Shown piece after piece: positions 16,391 to 24,230 of a stretch of DNA of 64,000 bases. The stretch covers positions 1 to 64,000 of the forward strand of contig JACRJZ010000010.1 of assembly GCA_016219875.1 (NCBI GenBank), read 5' to 3'. Position 1 is the first letter of the stretch, and the number at the start of each line of letters is the position of its first letter. Under the pieces are notes generated by a model, which worked only from the letters and a program-made list of their open reading frames with translations, had not been told where the DNA came from and ran no database searches. The translations under genes and the position numbers were made by a program. This DNA is from Verrucomicrobiota bacterium. Lineage in GTDB: Bacteria > Verrucomicrobiota > Verrucomicrobiia > Limisphaerales > JACRJZ01.

Positions 16391-17649
16391 CCCTTCAACT
16401 CTTCGCTCCGTTGCGCCAATGCAGCCTTGGCCTTGGCCGCCGCCTCGGTGGCGCGGCGTTGGATTTCTTCCGGCGACGGCAAGGACATGAGGACTTCGGG
16501 CGGGATGTCCGCCATTTGCGCAAGCTTGGTCAGACACTTCCGGCGCTCCTGGAGGGCTTGGTCTGGGTCGCGCTCCTTGGAGAACCGCGTCCGGGCCTGA
16601 GTGCTGCGCTGGCGCAACAGGGAATAGATGTCGCCGCCCAGCAGCGCTGAGATGTCCACCTTCATGGCCTCCCGGCGCAGGTCCGCCTCGGTGACCTCGC
16701 CGCCGTGGATGGGACCGGTCTTGTATTTCGGGAACATGATGGCGGCCTCCGGACACACTCGCGAGCAGGCCGGGCAGTTGGTCTTGCAGTTGGCGCTGTG
16801 GTGGACCTCGATCTTCTGGTCGGCGCTCACCCCGTAAACGTCGAAGAGACAGAAGCTCAGGCATTGCATGCAGTTCGTGCAGCGGTCGTAGTCAATGACC
16901 GGAAACCACGGCAGCCATGCGCCGGCCTTGGGGGTCTGCGTGCCCGCTCGAAACGCCTCGGCTTCTTCCAGCACGCGCGCCGGGTCAAAGCCCGTGGCGT
17001 CGCGGACCTGCATCCGGGCAGAATCGCCGGCGCCGAAAGCAGGCACCGGCCCGTTGAAACGCCCCAGCACCAGGACGAGCCGGTCGTCGTTGGCCAAAAC
17101 CGCTTCCGGCGCCAGCACGCGGCTCACGGACCAGCCTTTGTCCAGGAGCGCGGTCAACAACGCGAAACGTTCCTCGTCGGACCACGGCTGGCTGCCAGGG
17201 CCTTCGTAGAGGATGAGGCGCAACGGCATCTTGGCCGGATCGGCGGGGCTTGAGGCCGACTGGTTCAACCCGGCGGCTGGCCCGGCAGGGGACACCTTCG
17301 AGGGCAGATTGGCTTTCAGTTCCGGGCCGAGGAGGGCGTCGCCGACCTGCTCCGCGCTTTGCTCGCGCATGTTCAGAATCTCCGTGGACTCCGGCGCCAG
17401 CGGCTGGTGCGCCGAGGCGAACAGCCATTTTACCGCGCGTGGAAAACACGCAGCGATCTTGACCGCGCCGCCTTCAGCCAGCGGCTTCAGCGAGGGATCG
17501 CGACGGGCGGAGAGTTCGCAAAGGTCCGCCACGGCCTCAAACGGCTGGCCGGATGCCGCCAGCCGCTTGAGGACGGCGGTCTTGGTCGCAAGCGGCACCA
17601 CCTGGGCGTAGGCACAGTGGCAGTAAAGGATGCGCGGCAACACGTTCAT
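16387..17649 (-). CDS. Ferredoxin-like protein with two 4Fe-4S motifs
   Basis: 420 residues. The N-terminal ~95 residues (RILYCHCAYAQVVP onward) look like the Cys-containing small domain near HdrA-type proteins. A variable middle follows. Then a ferredoxin module holds CTNCMQCLSFC and, after an insertion, CKTNCPACSRVCPEA, enough for two clusters. The C-terminus is Ala/Glu-rich and helical. No signal peptide is seen, so it is a cytoplasmic electron-transfer or redox-regulatory protein of unknown partner. The stop codon lies in a strong hairpin. Confidence 0.75.
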   Translation of the reverse strand: MNVLPRILYCHCAYAQVVPLATKTAVLKRLAASGQPFEAVADLCELSARRDPSLKPLAEGGAVKIAACFPRAVKWLFASAHQPLAPESTEILNMREQSAEQVGDALLGPELKANLPSKVSPAGPAAGLNQSASSPADPAKMPLRLILYEGPGSQPWSDEERFALLTALLDKGWSVSRVLAPEAVLANDDRLVLVLGRFNGPVPAFGAGDSARMQVRDATGFDPARVLEEAEAFRAGTQTPKAGAWLPWFPVIDYDRCTNCMQCLSFCLFDVYGVSADQKIEVHHSANCKTNCPACSRVCPEAAIMFPKYKTGPIHGGEVTEADLRREAMKVDISALLGGDIYSLLRQRSTQARTRFSKERDPDQALQERRKCLTKLAQMADIPPEVLMSLPSPEEIQRRATEAAAKAKAALAQRSEELKG

Positions 17650-17951
17650 GCGCGGGGAAGCTACAGGAATCCCGCGGATGTGACAACGGGCGGCGTGAGG
17701 AAATGACGCGCCAGGGGGCAGCGTGGAGCGAGGCGGTCAGGGAACGAGATCGCGGGACGAGCGCGCAAGGTGCCCCGGTGTTTCAACCGGTTCCACAACA
17801 CCTCGATCCTTTCAGAATCAGGCGGGAGCGAGGCTGTTGCCGGACTCCGTAACGATTCAGGCAGGACAACTTCACGAAGAATTAACCTTGAAAGCCTCCG
17901 GGGGTTCCTGTAGCAGCTACGGGTGTCACGAATGGCTTTGCGAATCGGTTT
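17650..17951. other. Non-coding divergent region
   Basis: 302 bp between a leftward gene and the rightward microprotein gene. No frame looks coding on either strand, and no confident hairpin or promoter was identified. Confidence 0.5.
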
Positions 17952-18086
17952 ATGCATTTCTTGGCATATGTAGATCCAGGCTCAGGCCAACTGCTGTGGC
18001 AGGTGCTCGTCGCCGTCGCAGTGGGCGGCCTGTTTTACCTCAAACGCTTCAGAGACTTTGTCTCCAAGTTGCTGAGGAAGGACTAA
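17952..18086 (+). CDS. 44-residue membrane microprotein (YVDPGSG type)
   Basis: ATG 17952 gives MHFLAYVDPGSGQLLWQVLV followed by AVAVGGLFYLKRFRDFVSKLL, ending RKD. One transmembrane helix (about residues 13-32) is followed by a basic amphipathic tail. From memory, tiny proteins with Y(V/I)DPG(S/T)G and one helix occur beside envelope polysaccharide or lipid-modification genes. Here a methyltransferase and a membrane phosphatase-fold enzyme follow on the same strand. The ribosome-binding site is weak; composition and context support it. Confidence 0.7.
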   Translation: MHFLAYVDPGSGQLLWQVLVAVAVGGLFYLKRFRDFVSKLLRKD

Positions 18087-18133
18087 GCCCGCCGGCGGCG
18101 GAACCCTCGCAAGTGTCGTTTTGATTTCTGGGC

Positions 18134-19567
18134 ATGTGGCCCGTTGTTTCCTTCAGAGATCCTGGCGGGTTTTGTGTAACCTGCGACCGGCGCGTGTGGC
18201 GGGTCGTTGGGGCCGGGGCGTGTGCCGAGATGGAGGAATTCCTGGCCAGCCCCACCGCCGCCAGGCTGATCTCGCAACGCTGCCTCATCCCGACCCGGAA
18301 ACTCTCCGCCGGCGAGGTGGAGGAACTGCGCAAGGCTCCCCATCTGGGTCGGACCTTGGAAGGCCGGGAGGCGGGCGCGGTGTACGAGCACGAGCGGGTG
18401 GAGTTCCCCAGTTTCCCTTACGAATGGCCGCCGGAGATGCTCGCCGCAGCCGGCCGGCTGACGTTGGACATCGCGCAGGCCGCTCTCGCCGAAGGCTACG
18501 GCCTCAAAGACGCCACGCCCTACAATGTGCTCTTCCGCGGCAGCCAGCCGGTGTTCATTGACCTGCTCTCTTTTGAGAAGCGGAACCCGGGCGACCCGGT
18601 CTGGAAAGCCCACGCGCAATTCTGCCGGATGTTCCTGCTGCCACTGCTGGCCAGCAAGCATTGGGGAATGCGCCCGGCGGACGCGTTCGCCAAGCGGCGC
18701 GACGGCCTGGATCCGGTCGAGGTTTACCAGTTGTGCGGGCCGGTGCGGCGGTTCCTGCCGCCGTTTCTCACGCTCGTGTCGCTGCCGACGTGGCTTTCCC
18801 GCCGGGCCGCCAGCCCCTCGATGTACCGGGAACGCCTCCTGTCCAACCCGGACAAGGCGCGGTTCATCCTGGACTCTCTCTTCAACCGGCTGCGCCGCGC
18901 CCTCCAGCGGCTGGAACCGCCCGCCGACAAAGACACGATCTGGTCGAACTACGCGGAGACGCACAGTTACAGCGAAACGAATTTCGCCGCGAAAGAGCAG
19001 TTCGTGACGGCGGCGTTGGAGGAGTTCCATCCAGGGCGGGTGTTGGACGTCGGCGCGAACACGGGGCATTTCAGCGCGCGGGCGGCGCGGGCCGGAGCGC
19101 GGGTCGTGGCCATCGACTACGACTTGGGTTGCGTGGGCACTCTGTGGCGCCGGGCGCAGAAGGAGAATCTCGACCTCCAGCCGTTGGCGGTGGACTTGTC
19201 GCGGCCCAGCGCGGCCAAAGGCTGGCGGAACCGCGAATGCCCCAGCTTCCTGGAGCGGGCCGCGGGTGGGTTCGACCTCGTGCTCCTGCTCGCGGTGCTG
19301 CACCATCTCCTGGTCACGGAGCGCGTGCCGCTGGAGGAAGTGCTGGACGTGGTGTCGGAACTCACGACCAGCCTGGCGCTGATCGAATACGTCGGCCCGG
19401 AGGATCCCATGTTCCAAACCATCGCCCGCGGACGGGACCGGCTGCACGCGGACCTCACGCTGGCCGCTTTCGAGTCCGCCTGCCGCCGTCGTTTCCAAAT
19501 CATCCGCTCGCAGCCGTTGGAGGGGGCGCACCGCCGGCTTTATTTGCTCCGCAGGAACTCCGGATGA
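18134..19567 (+). CDS. Two-domain SAM-dependent methyltransferase
   Basis: 477 residues. The N-terminal half (FRDPGGFCVTCDRRVWR... GLKDATPYNVLFRGSQPVFID) resembles a nodulation-associated domain with a kinase-like hint (DATPYNVLF...FIDLLSF). The C-terminal half is a class I methyltransferase: VLDVGANTGHFSARAAR is motif I, VVAIDYD motif II and FDLVLLLAVLHHLL motif IV. The acceptor is unknown; a surface glycan or lipid is plausible given the neighbours. It lies 47 bp after the microprotein gene and 33 bp before the next gene. Confidence 0.82.
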   Translation: MWPVVSFRDPGGFCVTCDRRVWRVVGAGACAEMEEFLASPTAARLISQRCLIPTRKLSAGEVEELRKAPHLGRTLEGREAGAVYEHERVEFPSFPYEWPPEMLAAAGRLTLDIAQAALAEGYGLKDATPYNVLFRGSQPVFIDLLSFEKRNPGDPVWKAHAQFCRMFLLPLLASKHWGMRPADAFAKRRDGLDPVEVYQLCGPVRRFLPPFLTLVSLPTWLSRRAASPSMYRERLLSNPDKARFILDSLFNRLRRALQRLEPPADKDTIWSNYAETHSYSETNFAAKEQFVTAALEEFHPGRVLDVGANTGHFSARAARAGARVVAIDYDLGCVGTLWRRAQKENLDLQPLAVDLSRPSAAKGWRNRECPSFLERAAGGFDLVLLLAVLHHLLVTERVPLEEVLDVVSELTTSLALIEYVGPEDPMFQTIARGRDRLHADLTLAAFESACRRRFQIIRSQPLEGAHRRLYLLRRNSG

Positions 19568-19600
19568 AGAGAGGCGCGGACCGCCGCCAACAAATGCCCG

Positions 19601-21175
19601 ATGGCCGATACAAACCAACCCCAATCGAAGCGATGGCGAAACCTGGCTGTGGCCCTGTCCCTGGCCAACCTTTGTCTCATCAACTCCTGGTTTGCGACGC
19701 TGTTCGACGCGGACGAGGGCTACTTCAACGGCGAGCGAGTCAGTGACCCGGCGCTGCTCGCCTTGGGCAGCCTGCTGCTCGCTCTGACGGCGCTCTTCTT
19801 TCTCGGTGCTCAATGGGTGCGACGTTCGTCGAGCGTCTGGGTGCGGGGGGGGGCGTTTCTGGGCGTGATGGCACTGCTGTTGCCCACGGTGGAGTTCGTT
19901 CGAGGCGACCTCTGTCAGGTCACCGACCGGGAGGCGCTAGTGTTCTTGAAAACGCCTTGGGTCTGGGCCGCGGCGCTCTTGGCGTTGGCCGTGTCGGTAC
20001 GCTGGCTGGGCTGGGTCATCCGCGGCGTGCGTTTCCTGCTGTTCCTGCTGTTCCCTCTGGCCTGTTTCACCCTGGTGCGAGTGGCGTTGCTGCTGCTGCA
20101 CTTGCAGAGCCTTCACCAGCATCCAGGACGCGCCGCCTCCCTGCCGCCCTTGTCCACGAACCCGCCCGCCCAGCGCGTGATGTGGATCCTCTTTGATGAA
20201 TGGGACCAGCGCGTCTCTTTCGACGAGCGCCCCGCCTCGGTGCGCTTGCCGGAAGTGGACCGGCTCTGCCGCGAGTCCCTCTGCGCCAGCAACGCCTATC
20301 CGCCGTTTGGCTGCACCTTCGGCTCCTTGCCCGCTTTGACGACGGGTCTGCCCGTGGCCGGAGTCGAAGTGACGGGCCACAGTGAACTAAAACTCGAGCT
20401 GGAGCAGACCAACGGTGCCGTCCGCTGGAGCGAAGTGCCGAACATCTTCTCGCGGGTACGCGAACTCGGCTGCAACACCGCCTTGGTGGGCTGGTATCAT
20501 CCTTACTCGCGCCTGCTGGGCAAGGACCTGAATTACGTGGAGTGGCATGCCATGCCGTCCAACGAACGCGGCCTAAGCGCGTCGTTCCTGGATTCCATCG
20601 CCCAGCAACTGCTGGCAACCCTCCCGGCCCTCCAACGCCGACTCCTCCAGGTCCATCTCTACCGGCACATGCTGGCGCAAAGCTTGGAGGTGGTGACCGA
20701 TCCCCAGTTCAATCTGGCCTTGCTGCATTTGCCCGTGCCGCACAAGCCCTGCATTTACCGGCCCGCGCAAGACCGGCTGACGCCCGTGGGCGCGGCCCTG
20801 CCCCAAGGCTACCTCCACAACCTCGTCCTCATGGACCGGACCCTGGGGCGATTGCGGCGCGCCATGGAGGACGCCGGAACCTGGAACACAAGCTGGCTCA
20901 TTGTCACGACGGACCACCACTGGCGCGAATCCGAGTGCTTGGATGGCAAGCGCGACTTGCGAATCCCCTTCATCGTCAAGCCGCCAGGACGGGGCGAATT
21001 CCAGGCCCTGCTCCCGGAAATCAACACCCGGGTGACGCACGATTTGATCCTCGCCCTGCTGCGCCAGGAGCTTGCGGACATCCCAAGCGTGAAGGCCTGG
21101 CTCGAAACCCACCGGCTGCCACGAGCACGGGCGCTGGACAATCCCCCGCGCCACCCCTCCAGTCTGAATGACTGA
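19601..21175 (+). CDS. Membrane-anchored alkaline phosphatase/sulfatase-fold enzyme
   Basis: 524 residues. The first ~170 contain four or five hydrophobic helices, then an extracytoplasmic domain follows. RVMWILFDEWDQR is the first metal-binding strand; NAYPPFGCTFGSLPALTTGLP takes the place of the catalytic Thr/Ser helix; IVTTDHHWRES and the following segment fit the second metal site. The overall layout is like LtaS and phosphoethanolamine transferases, which move phospho-head groups between membrane lipids and glycans. The exact reaction cannot be read from sequence. It ends the three-gene set begun by the microprotein. Confidence 0.75.
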   Translation: MADTNQPQSKRWRNLAVALSLANLCLINSWFATLFDADEGYFNGERVSDPALLALGSLLLALTALFFLGAQWVRRSSSVWVRGGAFLGVMALLLPTVEFVRGDLCQVTDREALVFLKTPWVWAAALLALAVSVRWLGWVIRGVRFLLFLLFPLACFTLVRVALLLLHLQSLHQHPGRAASLPPLSTNPPAQRVMWILFDEWDQRVSFDERPASVRLPEVDRLCRESLCASNAYPPFGCTFGSLPALTTGLPVAGVEVTGHSELKLELEQTNGAVRWSEVPNIFSRVRELGCNTALVGWYHPYSRLLGKDLNYVEWHAMPSNERGLSASFLDSIAQQLLATLPALQRRLLQVHLYRHMLAQSLEVVTDPQFNLALLHLPVPHKPCIYRPAQDRLTPVGAALPQGYLHNLVLMDRTLGRLRRAMEDAGTWNTSWLIVTTDHHWRESECLDGKRDLRIPFIVKPPGRGEFQALLPEINTRVTHDLILALLRQELADIPSVKAWLETHRLPRARALDNPPRHPSSLND

Positions 21176-21194
21176 CCGCGCCTCGGCCTCCACT

Positions 21195-21343
21195 GCCGTT
21201 GAATTAAGCAACGGCGGTAGGCTCTTCATCGTAATCATAATCTAACTCTTACTCGCTGAAGTGCCGGGGAGATTAAGATTACGATCAAGATTAAGAGCAG
21301 GAACCTGTCGGCTTGGCTGTGCCGCTGGCCTTAATTCAACGGC
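21195..21343. repeat. Repeat family B, copy 1 (149 bp, 14-bp terminal inverted repeats)
   Basis: The ends GCCGTTGAATTAAG (21195-21208) and CTTAATTCAACGGC (21330-21343) are exact inverted repeats. The interior is AT-rich with runs of AATCTTAATC type. A second copy, inverted, lies at 51301-51437. No coding capacity. Confidence 0.85.
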
Positions 21344-21420
21344 GATGACCGCTGGCCCGCGGGCTTCACCCGCGGGGTTCGCCCGGTGATCGTTCGGAAA
21401 CCAGAGGCGATTTCAAAACT

Positions 21421-21489
21421 CCGTAGCAGCCGACGTGAGGAGGCTCAAACTTCAAGGGAAACAGAGCCTCCTCACGTCGGCTGCTACGG
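21421..21489. repeat. Palindromic repeat family A, copy 1
   Basis: Perfect 26-bp arms (21421-21446 with 21464-21489) built on GTAGCAGCCGACGTGAGGAG, with a 17-nt loop. Further copies lie at 28709-28776, 59079-59319 (split) and 63054-63118 (degenerate). Confidence 0.9.
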
Positions 21490-21562
21490 TTTTGAAAGAA
21501 GCTCACCATTCGGCTTCGCGCCTTTGCGCCTTTGCTGTTCATCCCCATTGCGGAAGCCAGGT

Positions 21563-23239
21563 TCAGTTCACCGCGTCAGCTCCGACAACCGGGTTCGGCG
21601 TGGCTTGTTCCGCGGGCAGCCAGAACATGAAGACGGAGCCGTGGCCCGGTTGGCTCGTGACTTCGACGCGGCCATGATGGGCCTGCACGACCGCCTTCAC
21701 CAAACTGAGGCCGAGGCCAAGGCCCTTCTCTGTGCGGCTCTTGTCGCCACGGTAAAGGCGATCCCAAATGCGGGGGAGGTCTTCATGGGGAACGCCGGTG
21801 CCGTTGTCGGAGACAGAAATGCGGAGGGCAGACTGTGAAGGACCAGCGGAACCGCCGCCCGGCCTTGCGGCGCCCGATTCATTTTGCATTTTGCATTCCG
21901 CATTCCGCACCTCCTCCGCCTTCACGGTGACGCGCCCGCCCGGTTGGGTGTACTTGATCGCGTTGTCGAGCAGGTTCGCCAGCGCCTGTTGGATGCGCGG
22001 TCGGTCGGCCTGAAGGAGAAGCTGTTCCGGCAGGTCGGCGGTGAGGGTGATCTGTTTCTCTTCCGCGACGAACTCGTAAAGCTCGATCACGCTTCGCGCC
22101 AGGTCGGGCACGCTGAACGTCGTCAGGTTCAGCCGCATGGTCCCGGTCTCGGCTTCGGAGATGTCCATGAGCGTCTTCAGCATCGTGAGCACGCGCTCGG
22201 ATTCCTCCATCGCGTCCGCCAGGGCTTCGCGTTGGGCCTCGGGGCTTTCCGGCGCCTGGAGGGCCGCTTCGGCCGCGCCGCGGAAGCGCGCCATCGGCGT
22301 GCGCAGGTCGTGGGCGACGTTGTCGAGCGCCTCCTTCATGCCGCGGATGAGCGCGTCGTTCTTCTCCAGCATCCGGTTGAAGAGGTTCACCAACTCGTCG
22401 AGTTCATCGTTGGTCTTACGGGCTGGCACGCGGGCGTCCAGGCTGCCCGTTTCGATGATGCCGCGGGCCGTTTGCGTGAGCTGCCGCAGCGGCCGCAGCG
22501 CGCGATGCGTGAGGTAAGCTCCGCCCACACAGCCAACGACGACCACGGCGATCATGGCCACGCCGAAGACGAGCCGGAAATGGCCGAGCAGCGTCTCCAT
22601 CGGCTGCGCGCTCTTGGCCACTTGCAACACCGAGCCGTCGCGCAACCGCATGGCCGCGCCCAGCCACAAGAACGGCTGGCGCCGCCCTTTGAGCGAGAGC
22701 CACGGGCGCACGGCGTCGAGGTCGATGATTTCGATCTGCTGCACGTCGGGGCGGGCGGTGCCGTCAGGCCGGCTGAGGAAGAGGGCGTTGTTGAAGGGAT
22801 TAAGCAAGCGCACGAGGAAAGCGCTGCGGTCGCTGCGCTGCGGATCGAGGAAGTTCGCCTGCAAACCGCTCACGCCGCCCACGTCGTACCAGGCGCGATA
22901 CTGCTGAAGCCGCTCGCGAACGAGTTCCTTCTCCTTTTGTTGGATCGTGGCGGCAAGGACGAGGTAGGCGAGGAGGAAAAGCCCGGCGCAGCCCACGATG
23001 AAGAAGGCGGCGTAGTAAAGACTGAGCCGCAAACTGAAGCTGCGGCCCGCACGCTGAATGGAAGGCGCGCGTGGGGCAGCGGTCTCCGATCCGGCACGCT
23101 CGGAAGACGTGGAGCGAAGCTCTGGGCCGTCGGGCTTCAGTTCCCGCGCGCCCTCACCCCGGCCCTCTCCCATCCGATGGGAGAGGGAGAGCGGCCCGCG
23201 GCCTTCGGCCGTTTCATTGGGATTTGAGGACATATCCAA
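21563..23239 (-). CDS. Sensor histidine kinase
   Basis: 558 residues: a repeat-derived N-terminal extension (1-66), a first membrane helix (~72-98), a periplasmic sensor, a second helix (~218-242), HAMP, H-box [15 protein letters not shown] (His near 310), N-box LLDNAIKYT, and G boxes SDNGTGVP and [11 protein letters not shown]. About 25 residues ([13 protein letters not shown]...) are inserted between the N-box strand and the first G box; they come from a dispersed repeat. The start overlaps the response regulator end by 26 bp, so the pair is cotranscribed. Given the Do-protease gene upstream, an envelope-stress role is plausible. Confidence 0.93.
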   Translation of the reverse strand: MDMSSNPNETAEGRGPLSLSHRMGEGRGEGARELKPDGPELRSTSSERAGSETAAPRAPSIQRAGRSFSLRLSLYYAAFFIVGCAGLFLLAYLVLAATIQQKEKELVRERLQQYRAWYDVGGVSGLQANFLDPQRSDRSAFLVRLLNPFNNALFLSRPDGTARPDVQQIEIIDLDAVRPWLSLKGRRQPFLWLGAAMRLRDGSVLQVAKSAQPMETLLGHFRLVFGVAMIAVVVVGCVGGAYLTHRALRPLRQLTQTARGIIETGSLDARVPARKTNDELDELVNLFNRMLEKNDALIRGMKEALDNVAHDLRTPMARFRGAAEAALQAPESPEAQREALADAMEESERVLTMLKTLMDISEAETGTMRLNLTTFSVPDLARSVIELYEFVAEEKQITLTADLPEQLLLQADRPRIQQALANLLDNAIKYTQPGGRVTVKAEEVRNAECKMQNESGAARPGGGSAGPSQSALRISVSDNGTGVPHEDLPRIWDRLYRGDKSRTEKGLGLGLSLVKAVVQAHHGRVEVTSQPGHGSVFMFWLPAEQATPNPVVGADAVN

Positions 23240-23888
23240 CCCCTCGCACCGTGTGGATCATGGGCGTCTCGAAATTCCGGTCCACTTTTTCGCGCAGACG
23301 GCAGATCACGACATCGACCACGTTGGTTTGCGGATCAAAGCTGTAGTCCCAGACTTTCTCCAGAATGAGCGCCTTGGAGACAACCTTGTCGGCGTTGCGC
23401 AGGAGGAACTCCAGCAGCGCGAATTCCTTCGTCTGCAAGTCGATCTTCTGGCCGTGGCGCACCACTTCGCGGGTGATCAGGTTCATCCGCAGTTCGCCCG
23501 CGGTCAGCGTCGTCGGCTCGGCGGTGTGCGTCGCGCGGCGGATGAGCGCCTGCACGCGGGCCAGCAGCTCGCTGAAAGCGAACGGCTTCACCAGGTAATC
23601 GTCGCCGCCGGTCTGCAAGCCTTTGATGCGGTCATCGACGCTGGCCTTGGCGCTGAGGATGAGGACGGGGAGCGCGATGCGCTGCCGGCGCAATTCCTGC
23701 ACCACGCTCAAGCCGTCGCGCCTCGGCAGCATGATGTCGATGACGGCGGCGTCGTAGGGCGCGCTGAGCGCGAGGTCGAGGCCGTGGTCGCCGTCGCCGG
23801 CGTGGTCCACGGCAAAGCCGTTTTGCTTCAGCCCCTTCACGACGAACGAGGCGATCTTCGGGTCGTCTTCGATGACGAGGAGGCGCAT
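23214..23888 (-). CDS. OmpR/PhoB-family response regulator
   Basis: 224 residues. The receiver domain shows the acidic pair IEDDPK, the phospho-acceptor [11 protein letters not shown] (Asp ~51), the switch residue in LSAKAS and the Lys in YLVKPF. The C-terminal winged-helix domain ([15 protein letters not shown]... [16 protein letters not shown]... [10 protein letters not shown]) binds DNA. It resembles the CusR/CopR/QseB branch. It partners the overlapping kinase gene. A MITE-like element separates it from the upstream protease gene. Confidence 0.95.
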   Translation of the reverse strand: MRLLVIEDDPKIASFVVKGLKQNGFAVDHAGDGDHGLDLALSAPYDAAVIDIMLPRRDGLSVVQELRRQRIALPVLILSAKASVDDRIKGLQTGGDDYLVKPFAFSELLARVQALIRRATHTAEPTTLTAGELRMNLITREVVRHGQKIDLQTKEFALLEFLLRNADKVVSKALILEKVWDYSFDPQTNVVDVVICRLREKVDRNFETPMIHTVRGVGYVLKSQ

Positions 23889-23941
23889 CGGGATTGGGTT
23901 GTCAGGTTGTCAAGTTCTCAGGTTCTCAGGTGGGTTCGGGA

Positions 23942-24142
23942 CAAGGCTGCATCAAGCTTCCGTCCGGCGCACCGCGTAGCGCAGGTTTTCAACCTGCCGT
24001 GGCGCCGATTTGCAGTCGGCCAGGCCGTGAAACGTCCAGCCGGCTGGCCTCTTCCAACGCTCGCCGGTTGGAAAACCGGCGCTACGGCAGACTGGAAAGT
24101 CTGCGCTACGAGTCCTCCCGAACCAAGCTGGATGCAGCCTTG
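23942..24142. mobile_element. MITE-like element (family C), copy 1, with 9-bp target duplication
   Basis: 201 bp with terminal inverted repeats: the left end CAAGGCTGCATC is exactly matched by the right end GATGCAGCCTTG, and five more base pairs follow after a mismatch. It is flanked by direct repeats GGTTCGGGA at 23933-23941 and 24143-24151. The interior holds several short hairpins (for example GCAGGTTTTCAACCTGC) and no coding frame. Copy 2 at 62856-63055 differs at about 14 positions. Confidence 0.88.
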
Positions 24143-24230
24143 GGTTCGGGAGTTGCACGGGCTGAAGCGCGAAGTGGGCCACTTGAAAACTTGAAAACCT
24201 GACAACTTGAAAACTTCTTTCGCCCCCCGT

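Noticed and set aside
21884..23227. 447-residue plus-strand frame opposite the histidine kinase
   Set aside because: Shadow frame; the kinase boxes on the minus strand are unambiguous.
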